Shown here piece after piece: positions 51,637-60,398 of a stretch of 64,000 nt of DNA; the first letter of the stretch is position 1, and the number at the start of each line of letters is the position of its first letter. Origin of the DNA: Lentibacillus daqui (GTDB lineage Bacteria > Bacillota > Bacilli > Bacillales > Amphibacillaceae); the NCBI RefSeq assembly GCF_027186265.1, contig NZ_CP114176.1, forward strand, positions 2,356,001 to 2,420,000, written 5' to 3'. The notes below the pieces were generated by a model. That model did no database searches. It had not been told where the DNA came from and saw only the letters and a list, made by a program, of their open reading frames with translations. Made by a program: the position numbers and the translations under genes.

Positions 51637-51834
51637 TTATTCCGTTTGTGCAGGCTTCACCTGAAACAATTGAATGATCGCTTGCACGAACGCTAACACA
51701 GCAATTGCAGCAAATACTATTTTATAGGAATAACCCGAGAATACAGCAGCCCAAAGTGAAAAGGCACTTAACAATATACAAAGTGTAAAGCCGATATAAT
51801 AACGAAATTGTATGCCTATCGTGTTTTCTTTCAT
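51637..51834 (-). CDS. Mini-paralogue of quinol oxidase subunit IV (QoxD-like)
   Basis: A 65-residue two-helix membrane protein just after qoxD. Its sequence IGFTLCILLSAFSLWAAV and AVLAFVQAIIQLFQV parallels QoxD segments IGFVISLVLTVIAAWAAL and MVLAVMQAALQLFMF. The third helix of QoxD is absent. ATG 51834 has AGGATG about nine bases upstream. It probably arose by duplication and may join the oxidase complex or be degenerate; either is inference. Confidence 0.65.
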   Translation of the reverse strand: MKENTIGIQFRYYIGFTLCILLSAFSLWAAVFSGYSYKIVFAAIAVLAFVQAIIQLFQVKPAQTE

Positions 51835-51857
51835 AACGCTACACATCCTATACGTTT

Positions 51858-52214
51858 TTAGTGGTGCATATCTTCCATCTGTTCGTGTTGTTCCATATCA
51901 TCGCCATGATGGTGATCGAAACCATACGACATGGTAAATAAGGACCCAGCAACAATGATAGCTGCGATTACAAATCCGTGAAAGATCATATTCCAAGGGA
52001 CATGACCATTACCGCTCGCAAACTCCGTCATATGCATGAACATAAATAGTTGCAAGGCTGCTTGCATGACAGCAAGTACCATAATCCCCGTAATCACCCA
52101 TCCTTTTGGCAAGCTGGATTCAAGTGCGGCCCATGCGGCGATCACAGTTAGGACCAAGGATATCACAAAACCAATAATATGTTGTACGGGAATTCGTTTC
52201 GTCTTTTGTTCCAT
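51858..52214 (-). CDS. qoxD: Cytochrome aa3 quinol oxidase subunit IV QoxD
   Basis: A 118-residue subunit with three helices (IGFVISLVLTVIAAWAAL, ITGIMVLAVMQAALQLFMFM, IFHGFVIAAIIVAGSLFTM) and a His/Asp-rich tail. Length and position after qoxC fit QoxD. It starts one base after qoxC ends. Confidence 0.9.
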   Translation of the reverse strand: MEQKTKRIPVQHIIGFVISLVLTVIAAWAALESSLPKGWVITGIMVLAVMQAALQLFMFMHMTEFASGNGHVPWNMIFHGFVIAAIIVAGSLFTMSYGFDHHHGDDMEQHEQMEDMHH

Positions 52215-52215
52215 T

Positions 52216-52821
52216 TTACATCACCATCCCGATTAAATAAACACTGGTAAAAATGAAAATCCAAACAACGTCCAGGAAGTGCCAGTACAAACCAATAATA
52301 AATACCTTTCGACTGGTGATCTTAGTGATGCCACGTTGTCCGAGCTGAATTAACAAACAGATCATCCAAACCGTTCCAAGTGTGACATGTAGTCCGTGTG
52401 TACCAGCCAGAATAAAGAAACCCGACCAGAATGCACTGGATTGCAATGTTGCCCCTTCCTGTACATAGGTGGCAAATTCATTGACTTCAAAACCAAGGAA
52501 GCAGAAGCCAAGAATTAATGTGATCACAAGCCATGTCATCAAGCTGTTCCTTGCACCACGTCGCATCTCATGAATAGCAATTCCACAGGTGAAACTGCTG
52601 GTTAACAATAAGAAGGTCATGATCAACGTATCTTTTGCTTCAAACAGTTCCCCGGGTTCGGGAGCGCCTGCCGTACGACCAAATAACACAGCATAGGTCG
52701 CAAACAGGGTGGCAAACAGAGCAAGCTCAGCAGCAAGGAAGATCCAAAATCCAAGAATATTCAGCCGTCCTTGTTCCGATTGATATTCCAGTGGTCGAGA
52801 CTCTACATGTTGCTCACTCAT
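52216..52821 (-). CDS. qoxC: Cytochrome aa3 quinol oxidase subunit III QoxC
   Basis: A 201-residue COX3-type subunit with five helices. LNILGFWIFLAAELALFATLF, GTHGLHVTLGTVWM and YWHFLDVVWIFIFTSVYL are typical. It overlaps qoxB by eight bases. Confidence 0.93.
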   Translation of the reverse strand: MSEQHVESRPLEYQSEQGRLNILGFWIFLAAELALFATLFATYAVLFGRTAGAPEPGELFEAKDTLIMTFLLLTSSFTCGIAIHEMRRGARNSLMTWLVITLILGFCFLGFEVNEFATYVQEGATLQSSAFWSGFFILAGTHGLHVTLGTVWMICLLIQLGQRGITKITSRKVFIIGLYWHFLDVVWIFIFTSVYLIGMVM

Positions 52822-54757
52822 GATCTAACCCCCTTCTTTCCCGCTCCAAACGTTTTATTTCAGCAACGCTAATATGATAGCCCTCATCATAGTCAAATGA
52901 CCGGATAATCATCATGATAAAACCACCAGCCAGGAATATAGCTGCAAGTGGGATCCATTCAAAGACAAGCGCAAAACTTGCAAAGAACAAGATCAACATC
53001 ATAATGAATGGTTTACCCGAATTGTTTGGCATATGAATTGGCTGCAGTTTTTTCTCCTCAAAGGTTGTTTCACCTTTTTCCTTCATTTCCATGAAGGCGT
53101 CCAACTGATGTACTTCAGGCAATGTCGCAAAATTATATGGTGGTACCGGAGTAGGCGTTGCCCATTCCAGCGTCCGTCCACCCCAAGCATCGCCAGTCTC
53201 TTCACGTGGACTATACCGGTAACTATAATAAACATTATAAATGAAAATCGCAAAGCCAATTCCCATTCCGAACGCGCCAATTGTTGAAATGAAATTAAGT
53301 GTGAACCATTCCGGCATGATATAGAATATCCGTCTTGGCATCCCGTCCCAGCCAATAAAATACTGTGGCAAGAAACAAACATGAAAGCCAATCAAGAAGA
53401 ACCAGAAGGCCCATTTACCCAACCGTTCATTTAATTTCAATCCAAACATTTTTGGATACCAGTACGTTAAACCGGCAAAACATGCAAACACCGTTCCTGC
53501 AATCAGCACGTAATGGAAGTGTGCAATCAGGAAGTAGGAATTATGAAACTGGTAATCTGCCGAGGCCATTCCCAACATAACACCGGTTACCCCGCCAATC
53601 ACAAAGCTTGGAACAAATGCCAACGCCCAGAGCATGGCCGTGGAAAATTCAATTTTTGATTTATACAGGGTACCAAGCCAGTTAAATATTTTCACACCGG
53701 TTGGTACAGCAATCAACATCGTTGAAACCGAGAATACCGAGTTGACAAATGCGCCTGCTCCCATGGTAAAGAAATGGTGAACCCAGACAAGGAAGCTAAG
53801 CCCGGCGATAATAATGATCGACCATACCATCGCATTATAGCCGAATAGGCGTTTATGGGCAAAGGTCGATATGACTTCCGAAAAGATACCAAACGCCGGC
53901 AAAATAACAATATATACTTCCGGGTGTCCCCACATCCAAAATAGGTTTGCCCACATCATCGGCAATCCCTCACCAGTAAGTGTGAAAAATTGCGACCCGA
54001 AAATCCTGTCAATCGTTAACAACGCAAGTGCGATTGTCAGAATTGGAAAGGCAAAGATAATGATAAAACAGGTTATCAACGACGACCAGGTGAAAATCGG
54101 CATTTGAAACATTTTCATGCCAGGTGCACGCATTTTCAAGATGGTTACCATCAAGTTAATACCGGTCGCTAACGTACCTATACCAGCAAGCTGCAAACCT
54201 AGTAAATAAAAGTTTTCACCAGGTCCCGGACTCATTGCCGCTCCAGCCAATGGGGTGTAACTCGTCCAGCCGGCATCAGGTGATCCCCCAATAACAAACG
54301 AGATATTAAATAACATCGCTCCAAAGAAGAAAGACCAAAAACTAATCGCGTTCACAAACGGAAACGCAAAGTCCCGCGCACCAATTTGCAATGGGACAAC
54401 GATGTTCATTAAACCAATCAGAAACGGCATCGCCATAAAGATGATCATAACCGTTCCGTGCGTGGTGAAAATTTCATTATAATGCTGAGCGTTTAAAAAG
54501 TTCCAATTCGGAACTGCCAATTGCGCGCGCATCATTAATGCGTCCATCCCACCGCGAAATAACATCGCCAAGGCACTTAAAATATACATAATGCCAATTT
54601 TTTTATGATCAACCGTTGTCAGCCATTCCTGCCACAGCCATTTCCACTTTTTAAAATAAGTCAGGATAAAAATGATCGCTGACGTCACGAGTACAATAGC
54701 AACCATACCGCCATAAATCAGCGGTTCACCGGTAACGAAAAATTCATCTAGTTTCAT
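52814..54757 (-). CDS. qoxB: Cytochrome aa3 quinol oxidase subunit I QoxB
   Basis: A 647-residue haem-copper oxidase subunit I with about 14-15 helices. The CuB/haem ligands lie in FTTHGTVMIIF, WGHPEVYIVILPAFG, WVHHFFTMG and IAHFHYVLIAG. It reduces oxygen to water using quinol electrons and pumps protons. The C-terminal RRGLDHE end and length fit Bacillus QoxB. Confidence 0.95.
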   Translation of the reverse strand: MKLDEFFVTGEPLIYGGMVAIVLVTSAIIFILTYFKKWKWLWQEWLTTVDHKKIGIMYILSALAMLFRGGMDALMMRAQLAVPNWNFLNAQHYNEIFTTHGTVMIIFMAMPFLIGLMNIVVPLQIGARDFAFPFVNAISFWSFFFGAMLFNISFVIGGSPDAGWTSYTPLAGAAMSPGPGENFYLLGLQLAGIGTLATGINLMVTILKMRAPGMKMFQMPIFTWSSLITCFIIIFAFPILTIALALLTIDRIFGSQFFTLTGEGLPMMWANLFWMWGHPEVYIVILPAFGIFSEVISTFAHKRLFGYNAMVWSIIIIAGLSFLVWVHHFFTMGAGAFVNSVFSVSTMLIAVPTGVKIFNWLGTLYKSKIEFSTAMLWALAFVPSFVIGGVTGVMLGMASADYQFHNSYFLIAHFHYVLIAGTVFACFAGLTYWYPKMFGLKLNERLGKWAFWFFLIGFHVCFLPQYFIGWDGMPRRIFYIMPEWFTLNFISTIGAFGMGIGFAIFIYNVYYSYRYSPREETGDAWGGRTLEWATPTPVPPYNFATLPEVHQLDAFMEMKEKGETTFEEKKLQPIHMPNNSGKPFIMMLILFFASFALVFEWIPLAAIFLAGGFIMMIIRSFDYDEGYHISVAEIKRLERERRGLDHE

Positions 54758-54772
54758 GGATTCACCAACTTT

Positions 54773-55711
54773 CTATTTTTCATTTTCTATACTTTCTTTT
54801 ACCGTTTTACGTTCCAAACCTATTGACTCTTTGTATAAATCCCTGAAACGTGAGATTTCATAATCCATTCCTGCATGGGTTCCATGATTTACCCAATCCA
54901 GGTGGGTCGATGAGTATGTCTGTTTATCCGTAAGCCCAGGCTTAATTAATTGGTCGTATTGCTTTTGTGTCAATTTCGGTGCATTTGCTTTTTTGTCCTT
55001 CACCCAATCCTGAAACGCGCCGGGATCTTCCGCATGTACTTTGAATTTTTGTTCAGCAAAACCTTCCCCATTGAAATTGGAATTCATTCCCTTATAGACA
55101 CCAGGTTCATCCGCTTGCAAATAGAGAATGGTCTCCATCCCGGCCATGTTGTATTTCTGTCCGCCGAGTTGTGGGATCCACAGTGCAGCCATGGATCCTG
55201 TAGAGGACAGACGGAATTCAATCGGGCGATCAGTAGGGATGTGCAAATAATTCACTGTTTCGATCCCCTCTTCCGGATAACTGAAAATCCATTTCCAGTC
55301 GGCAGATGTTGCATAAACAACCAGCGGATCTTTTGAGCTGTTTTCTACCGATGCCTCTGGTGGTTTTTCCAAATCAAACAAGGTCGTAACTGTTGGGATA
55401 GCCAACGCTGTTACAATCAGGATAGGAATGACCGTCCAAATCGTTTCAATCAGATTATTCCCATGCATATTGCCATCATAGCTTTCCTCCGTACGATTTT
55501 TATGATTACGATATTTGATCACAATAATGGTAAATGCCACATAGACAACAAGAATAATCCCCCCCATAAAATACAGGGAGTATACAATCAAGTTACGCTG
55601 ACTTTCGGCAACCGGTCCTTTGGGGTCAAAGATTGCCATTTGTTCACAACCACTCAACAAACAGAGAATTGCTACTAGTATAAGTGTCAGACCTTTTTTG
55701 TTCACACGCAT
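54773..55711 (-). CDS. qoxA: Cytochrome aa3 quinol oxidase subunit II QoxA (lipoprotein)
   Basis: A 312-residue lipoprotein subunit II. It has the lipobox LLSGC near residue 20, two membrane helices, and a periplasm-side cupredoxin domain that lacks the usual CuA cysteine motif, as in quinol oxidases. The domain starts VVYATSADWKWIFSYPEEG. ATG 55711 has TTAGGAGTG six bases upstream. It heads the qox operon; a 285-bp leader lies before it. Confidence 0.93.
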   Translation of the reverse strand: MRVNKKGLTLILVAILCLLSGCEQMAIFDPKGPVAESQRNLIVYSLYFMGGIILVVYVAFTIIVIKYRNHKNRTEESYDGNMHGNNLIETIWTVIPILIVTALAIPTVTTLFDLEKPPEASVENSSKDPLVVYATSADWKWIFSYPEEGIETVNYLHIPTDRPIEFRLSSTGSMAALWIPQLGGQKYNMAGMETILYLQADEPGVYKGMNSNFNGEGFAEQKFKVHAEDPGAFQDWVKDKKANAPKLTQKQYDQLIKPGLTDKQTYSSTHLDWVNHGTHAGMDYEISRFRDLYKESIGLERKTVKESIENEK

Positions 55712-55996
55712 TCGTAACACTCCTAAGGTTATTTACTATCAACATCACGTTTAACTTGTAAATTCGATACCAGTTAGTTTAACAATCCAATACAAAAAGA
55801 TAAATAGCTAAGAAAGCTTATATGATAATGTTCATGTTATTGTTGATACATTGACACAAAAAGTTTACATTTGTCGAATGAAAAACGAAAAGGTTTTGTA
55901 TTTTCACGGAATATACATCACAAGCCCGTATAATATTTTTCACAACTAGGCATACCCTAAAACATTTCCTTTCACACATACTATGATTGGTCACAG
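55712..55996. other. Upstream region of qoxA
   Basis: An AT-rich 285-bp region that must contain the qox promoter. No single promoter or operator could be chosen with confidence. Confidence 0.4.
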
Positions 55997-56043
55997 TAAA
56001 ACAAGAAGGCCGCTCCAATCAATGGGACAGCCTTCCTGTTTTA
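55997..56043 (-). terminator. Terminator of the small basic-protein gene
   Basis: TAAAACAAGAAGGC and GCCTTCCTGTTTTA form a stem with one mismatch and a 19-base loop, five bases after the stop codon of the 50-residue gene. Confidence 0.65.
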
Positions 56044-56047
56044 CTTT

Positions 56048-56200
56048 TTATTTGCGTTTACGTTTATTTTTCTTACCGTCCAAATTTAGAAACTCACTAT
56101 CCTCGGAAAACTCTGCGTCGTTTCTGCCAATCTTGTCATGTCTCGTCCAATTGTTTTGTCTGCCTTTATCCTTATTGCGATTTTTGTTTTCTTCAGACAT
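56048..56200 (-). CDS. Small basic protein, 50 residues, unknown function
   Basis: A short gene of 50 residues: MSEENKNRNKDKGRQNNWTR at the start, FSEDSEFLNLDGKK in the middle, and a Lys/Arg tail KNKRKRK. AGGAGG lies seven bases before the ATG at 56200 (a second ATG is one codon upstream), and a terminator follows. It has no hydrophobic segment, an acidic middle and basic ends, which suggests a disordered nucleic-acid- or ribosome-binding peptide. No family was recognised. The antisense frames here are shadows. Confidence 0.7.
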   Translation of the reverse strand: MSEENKNRNKDKGRQNNWTRHDKIGRNDAEFSEDSEFLNLDGKKNKRKRK

Positions 56201-56275
56201 CATGGATCCTCCTCACATCAGGTACTTCATATAGATTGTCCATTTTGACAAAAATTATCAATCACGAGGATTCCA

Positions 56276-56323
56276 AAAACGAGAAACCGGATACCTATAT
56301 GAGAGATATCCGGTTTCTCGTTT
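56276..56323 (-). terminator. Terminator after the YciI-like gene
   Basis: AAACGAGAAACCGGATA and TATCCGGTTTCTCGTTT form a near-perfect long stem. The frameshifted YciI frame runs through it, showing that the original stop lay before it. Confidence 0.8.
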
Positions 56324-56327
56324 ACAA

Positions 56328-56590
56328 TTAACACTGGGACATTTCCCATTCATGAATATATATCCACGTGCGCCCTTGATAACGTATGGATCTTGTTTGG
56401 CAATTGCTTCTACTTCAGCATAGCTGTCAGCCTGATAAATCACCAAACCACCCGCCCCATCAGCAAAGCGCCCTTTCGCAAAAATATTCCCTTTGTCCAA
56501 TTGTTCCTGGATAAATGCCAAATGATCCGGCCGATAGTGTTTATTTTTTTCTTCATCAAGCATTGGCGAAAAAACAGCAAAATACTTCAT
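56328..56590 (-). pseudogene. YciI-family protein with a C-terminal frameshift
   Basis: A small ferredoxin-fold protein starting MKYFAVFSPMLDEEK with the conserved HLAFIQ and GRFADGAGGLVIY segments. The expected YciI end GARGYIHEWEMSQC is encoded, but a two-base AT expansion in ATATAT (about 56358-56363) shifts the frame, so the actual frame continues through a terminator hairpin to 56258. The restored protein would be about 87 residues and stop at 56328. The active-site-like His near the start is present. It may be a real shift or an assembly error. Confidence 0.75.
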
Positions 56591-56785
56591 CTTCGTTTCA
56601 TCCTCTCTATTCTGTACCTTCCTATTATATAGAAATTACACAACTTTTGCTGATGTAAGGTCCGTTCATACATCATATCTACGGTTCAACATATATATTT
56701 TCTTTTCTATTATTGTACGTTATATTTGTAGACGTACGTTAGAGTGAACCCAGGAATTTCAAAAAATATTATTAGAGGAGATCCT

Positions 56786-57256
56786 ATGAGCAAATGGTTT
56801 TATGCCAATCTGTTATTACTTCTTGTAACCGTTTGGCAGGTTATGAGACATAGTCCTTTTACAAATATACATATTAGCGTTGGATTTATCGGGCTGTTAT
56901 TTTTCTTATTTAATTGGACCCGGCAAGCCGTATTTTCAACCATTCGTAACACGCCAAAACGGAAAACAAAAATAAAACTTGCCAACCTTTCCAAAAAAAT
57001 CGTACCGTTCCACCGTTGGACAGGTACTATGGCACTTATAATTATGATCATACACGCTGTTTTGGCTATTCATCGTTATGGTTTTCATCTGCAATGGCAT
57101 AAAATGTCTGTAGGTCTTGTCGCCGGGCTTCTCCTAATTGCCATGGTTGTCTCCGGATGGCTGCGGTTATTTTGGCCATCTGTCCCCAAACGAAAATGGC
57201 ATATTTATATTGGAATGACGTTGTTTGTTGTTATATTTATTCATATCCTGCTTTGA
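56786..57256 (+). CDS. Four-to-five-helix membrane protein, ferric reductase / cytochrome b561-like
   Basis: A 156-residue protein with helices at WFYANLLLLLVTVW, IHISVGFIGLLFFLFNW, TGTMALIIMIIHAVLAIH, MSVGLVAGLLLIAMVVSGW and WHIYIGMTLFVVIFIHIL. Paired histidines (PFHRWTG, IIHAVLAIHRYG, HIYIG, FIHIL) are placed as in haem-binding ferric reductase-like transmembrane domains. ATG 56786 follows GAGGAGAT. It stands alone. The haem role is inferred. Confidence 0.65.
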   Translation: MSKWFYANLLLLLVTVWQVMRHSPFTNIHISVGFIGLLFFLFNWTRQAVFSTIRNTPKRKTKIKLANLSKKIVPFHRWTGTMALIIMIIHAVLAIHRYGFHLQWHKMSVGLVAGLLLIAMVVSGWLRLFWPSVPKRKWHIYIGMTLFVVIFIHILL

Positions 57257-57368
57257 TATTGGGCGAACAGTCGCTATTTTTGACATTATACATTATAGGC
57301 TATCTTTGGACATGTCTATTGATCTCCATTTGCCATTTTTTTATAGCGACAACCGCATACCCCGCTAA

Positions 57369-57397
57369 TTGACACACATCAAAAAATCAAGTACTAT
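57369..57397 (+). promoter_or_regulatory. Sigma-A promoter of guaC
   Basis: TTGACA and TACTAT are separated by exactly 17 bases. Transcription would begin near 57403, at the first PurR-like box. Confidence 0.7.
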
Positions 57398-57403
57398 GAT
57401 TAA

Positions 57404-57446
57404 TAGACGAACATTTTTTATCTGCAATATTTTATCATTCGTTTTT
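57404..57446 (+). promoter_or_regulatory. PurBox pair (PurR operator) in the guaC leader
   Basis: TAGACGAACATTT (57404-57416) and, inverted, ATCATTCGTTTTT (57434-57446) resemble the two inverted PurBoxes bound by the Gram-positive PurR, 17 bases apart. They cover the start of transcription. B. subtilis guaC belongs to the PurR regulon. Confidence 0.6.
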
Positions 57447-57459
57447 AGGAGTGTATATC

Positions 57460-58443
57460 ATGGAAAATGTATTTGATTACGAAGATATTCAATTGATTCC
57501 CGCTAAATGTGTGGTCGAAAGTCGCTCGGAATGTGATACATCGGTAACATTTGGCGGACGTACATTCGAACTACCTGTTGTCCCCGCTAATATGCAGACA
57601 ATTATTGATGAAAAGATTGCCCTTTATATGGCAGAGCATAATTATTTTTATATCATGCATCGATTCAAGCCAGAAAGAAGACTTCATTTTGTTAAAGATA
57701 TGCAAGAGCGTGGGCTGTTTGCTTCGATAAGTGTCGGAGTGAAGAAGGAGGAATATGCGTTCATTCAACAATTGGCCGATGAACAGCTTATTCCTGAATA
57801 TATTACGATTGACATTGCCCATGGTCATTCAAATGCGGTCATCAAAATGATTCAACATATTAAACAGCTTTTGCCTGATAGTTTTGTTATTGCCGGAAAT
57901 GTTGGTACGCCGGAAGCGGTTAGAGAATTGGAGCATGCGGGTGCGGATGCGACAAAAGTAGGTATTGGCCCGGGAAAAGTATGTATAACCAAAATAAAAA
58001 CCGGATTTGGTACAGGTGGCTGGCAACTTGCTGCCCTAAAATGGTGTGCCAAAGCAGCAAGCAAACCAATTATTGCTGATGGCGGGATTCGCACACATGG
58101 CGATATTGCCAAATCCATCCGTTTTGGCGCATCCATGGTGATGATTGGTTCATTATTTGCCGGTCACGAAGAATCACCTGGTGAAACAATTGAAAAAGAG
58201 GGACAACGTTATAAAGAATATTTTGGCTCGGCCTCTGAATTTCAAAAAGGTGAAAAGAAAAATGTCGAGGGCAAAAAAATGTATGTAGATTATAAAGGAC
58301 CACTGCAAGATACTCTGAACGAAATGAAACAGGATTTGCAATCATCCGTTTCTTATGCTGGCGGGAATAAATTGGATGCCATCCGTACTGTTGATTACGT
58401 AGTGGTCAAGAATTCGATCTTTAATGGAGATAAGGTATATTAA
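57460..58443 (+). CDS. guaC: GMP reductase GuaC
   Basis: A 327-residue TIM barrel of the IMPDH/GMPR family that reduces GMP to IMP. The catalytic Cys is in VGIGPGKVCITK, and IADGGIRTHGDIAKSIRFG and SASEFQKGEKKNVEG are typical of the GuaC2 form. ATG 57460 follows AGGAG by eight bases. It has its own promoter and a PurR-like operator. With ade and the NCS2 permease downstream it forms a purine salvage neighbourhood. Confidence 0.93.
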   Translation: MENVFDYEDIQLIPAKCVVESRSECDTSVTFGGRTFELPVVPANMQTIIDEKIALYMAEHNYFYIMHRFKPERRLHFVKDMQERGLFASISVGVKKEEYAFIQQLADEQLIPEYITIDIAHGHSNAVIKMIQHIKQLLPDSFVIAGNVGTPEAVRELEHAGADATKVGIGPGKVCITKIKTGFGTGGWQLAALKWCAKAASKPIIADGGIRTHGDIAKSIRFGASMVMIGSLFAGHEESPGETIEKEGQRYKEYFGSASEFQKGEKKNVEGKKMYVDYKGPLQDTLNEMKQDLQSSVSYAGGNKLDAIRTVDYVVVKNSIFNGDKVY

Positions 58444-58512
58444 GTACAGGAAAAAGCGCGGGCCAACACGGTTATTCATGTTGGCCAGCCTGCCTTTCAT
58501 ATATGGTATGTT

Positions 58513-59373
58513 TTAATCCTCCTGCAAAACCCATTTCTTTAATCCATATGCCACGCCATTGTTCTCATGATGCACCGATACATAATCAGCCACTTCTTTC
58601 AGCTTTTCTTCCGCATTTCCCATGGCAATGCCCAATCCGGCTACTTCAAACATGGAGACATCATTTAAGTTATCTCCCATTGCAACGGTATTTTCCAACT
58701 CTATTCCCATATAATTGGCAAAAAATTGGAGCGCATTACCCTTACTTGCCTTTGGGTGTGCAATTTCCAGTTTTTGTTGACCGGATGTCGTTAGTGATAT
58801 GTCATTTCGTTTTGCTAATTGCTCCTGGAGCTTGTCCCGTTTTTCTTGGTCAAACGAGAGAACAAATAGCTTATAAACCTCTAAAGGCTTGAAATCAATC
58901 GCATGGTAATCGGGAACATATGTGATACCACCCTGTTTCGACTGGGTATCAAGCATCTGATAGGCATGCTCGACATCAAGATTGCCCGTTTGTTCCTGCA
59001 TATGTTCAATCTCTTCCATTAAGAATTGCTTTCCATCTTCTTCTATGTAAACTCCTTGATTCGTATAAATTTCGTAATATAATCCTATTTTTTCGATCAA
59101 ATCCATGATGTCTGTCATTACGTTTACCGGAATAATCAAATGTTGAATTCGTTCACCCGCGTGAAATACGACCGCACCATTTCCCGTTATAATCGAGCAG
59201 TCTAACCCGGCCAGATGCAATATTTCCTGTGTATCATGCAGCGAGCGGCCAGATGAAATGGCAATCGTATTTCCCTGTCGTTGTGCCTGTTTAATAACTT
59301 CCCTATTCTCTTCGCTGATCGTACCATCATGTGATAAAAGTGTTCCATCCAGATCAATTGCAATTAATGTCAA
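58513..59373 (-). CDS. Cof-type HAD-IIB phosphatase (YcsE/YwpJ-like)
   Basis: A 286-residue HAD-IIB protein. Motif I is IDLDGTLLSHDG, motif II ISSGRS, motif III Lys in HPKASKGNALQ and motif IV MGDNLNDVSMFEVAG. The cap domain lies in the middle (about 85-190). Such enzymes dephosphorylate sugar phosphates, FMN or PLP precursors. It is 113 bp after a paralogous gene. Confidence 0.87.
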   Translation of the reverse strand: MTLIAIDLDGTLLSHDGTISEENREVIKQAQRQGNTIAISSGRSLHDTQEILHLAGLDCSIITGNGAVVFHAGERIQHLIIPVNVMTDIMDLIEKIGLYYEIYTNQGVYIEEDGKQFLMEEIEHMQEQTGNLDVEHAYQMLDTQSKQGGITYVPDYHAIDFKPLEVYKLFVLSFDQEKRDKLQEQLAKRNDISLTTSGQQKLEIAHPKASKGNALQFFANYMGIELENTVAMGDNLNDVSMFEVAGLGIAMGNAEEKLKEVADYVSVHHENNGVAYGLKKWVLQED

Positions 59374-59444
59374 CGCTTTTCCCCCATTACAAATTTATCT
59401 TCTATTTAAGTTTGAATGAATCTCTTGCTTTTATTGAATCAAGG

Positions 59445-59478
59445 AAACACTCCTCTTCCATGAAAAAGAGGAGCGTTT
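59445..59478 (-). terminator. Terminator after the second Cof gene
   Basis: AAACACTCCTCTT and AAGAGGAGCGTTT pair with one mismatch, eight bases beyond the gene end. Confidence 0.75.
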
Positions 59479-59486
59479 GATCTTCA

Positions 59487-60263
59487 TCATTCCGCCATTC
59501 CAAGACATTTTAACCCATATGCCAAACCATCTTCGTCAACCGTTTTTGTCACCATATCGGCATGTGGAATCAAATCCGGATGTGCATTTCCCATTGCAAC
59601 GCCCATACCAACATACTCCAGCATTTCCCGATCATTTAAGCCATCTCCAAAGGCAACAGCTTCTTGTGGTGCCAGATTAAGATGCCGGAGCATATCCCGA
59701 ATACCATGCGCCTTTGATAAACCTTTTGGCATCACATCCATTGCCAGTTCATGATACCGGACAAATGACAAATCCGTAACTGATTGTGTGTACAATTCTT
59801 CCTCATCTTCCTGACAATAGAGCACAACCTGATATATGTCTTCCTGCTCCCAATAATCAGGATTAAACGCAGGTGTATAATGCAACTTTAATTCAGTGAA
59901 TGTATGATTTACGTCCGGATGATCTTTCACATTGCAAACCGCTTGATCCATTCCGGAAAAAACGAGTGGATGATTATGTTGTTTGGCCCGTTGCACCAAC
60001 GTTTGCAAATATTCACGTTTCAGTGGATATTTTTGTATCACTTTTCCCTCGTGCACCATATATGTACCATTATAACTAACGAATGAGCTGATATCCAAGT
60101 CACCAGCTATTTCTTGAAAATGAAATGGTGGCCGTCCTGTTGCCAAGACAATTTCAATCCCTTTATCCTGTAATTTTTTGATCGCTTTTTTAGTTGGATC
60201 AGAAATAACCTTTTCTTTGTTTACCAGCGTCCCGTCAATATCAATGAAGACAATTTTATACAT
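59487..60263 (-). CDS. Cof-type HAD-IIB phosphatase (YkrA-like)
   Basis: A 258-residue HAD-IIB protein with FIDIDGTLVNKEK, LATGRPPFHFQ, a Lys region MPKGLSKAHGIRD and FGDGLNDREMLEYVG. ATG 60263 has AAAGGGAG about five bases upstream; the upstream open frame lacks support. Length and motifs fit B. subtilis YkrA. The substrate is unknown. It is paralogous to the next gene downstream, which has its own start. Confidence 0.85.
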   Translation of the reverse strand: MYKIVFIDIDGTLVNKEKVISDPTKKAIKKLQDKGIEIVLATGRPPFHFQEIAGDLDISSFVSYNGTYMVHEGKVIQKYPLKREYLQTLVQRAKQHNHPLVFSGMDQAVCNVKDHPDVNHTFTELKLHYTPAFNPDYWEQEDIYQVVLYCQEDEEELYTQSVTDLSFVRYHELAMDVMPKGLSKAHGIRDMLRHLNLAPQEAVAFGDGLNDREMLEYVGMGVAMGNAHPDLIPHADMVTKTVDEDGLAYGLKCLGMAE

Positions 60264-60347
60264 AAAATCTCCCTTTGCTTTTTGCCCTATTGTTCCCGAG
60301 ATAACCAGTTTCGTCAAATGTGGTTAAGTTGAACCATTCAGGAATTT

Positions 60348-60398
60348 ACTGGCAGTTTATCCCCTCAAGTTCTTGAAGTGGGGGGTATTACTGCCAGT
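60348..60398. repeat. Nested palindrome next to the MNT gene
   Basis: ACTGGCAG pairs with CTGCCAGT outside, CCCC with GGGG inside, and TCAAG with CTTGA at the tip. Multi-armed palindromes of this kind occur at ends of IS200/IS605-type elements and derived small elements. It ends exactly at the stop codon of the MNT gene. Confidence 0.65.

Noticed and set aside
55983..56331. Plus-strand frames of 83 and 114 codons
   Set aside because: They are antisense to the 50-residue gene and two terminators and lack start signals.
57257..57450. Purine riboswitch upstream of guaC
   Set aside because: No conserved three-way-junction core or terminator was found; PurBox-like sequences explain control better.
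58460..58495. Terminator after guaC
   Set aside because: GGCCAACA/TGTTGGCC forms a stem, but no convincing T run follows; left unassigned.
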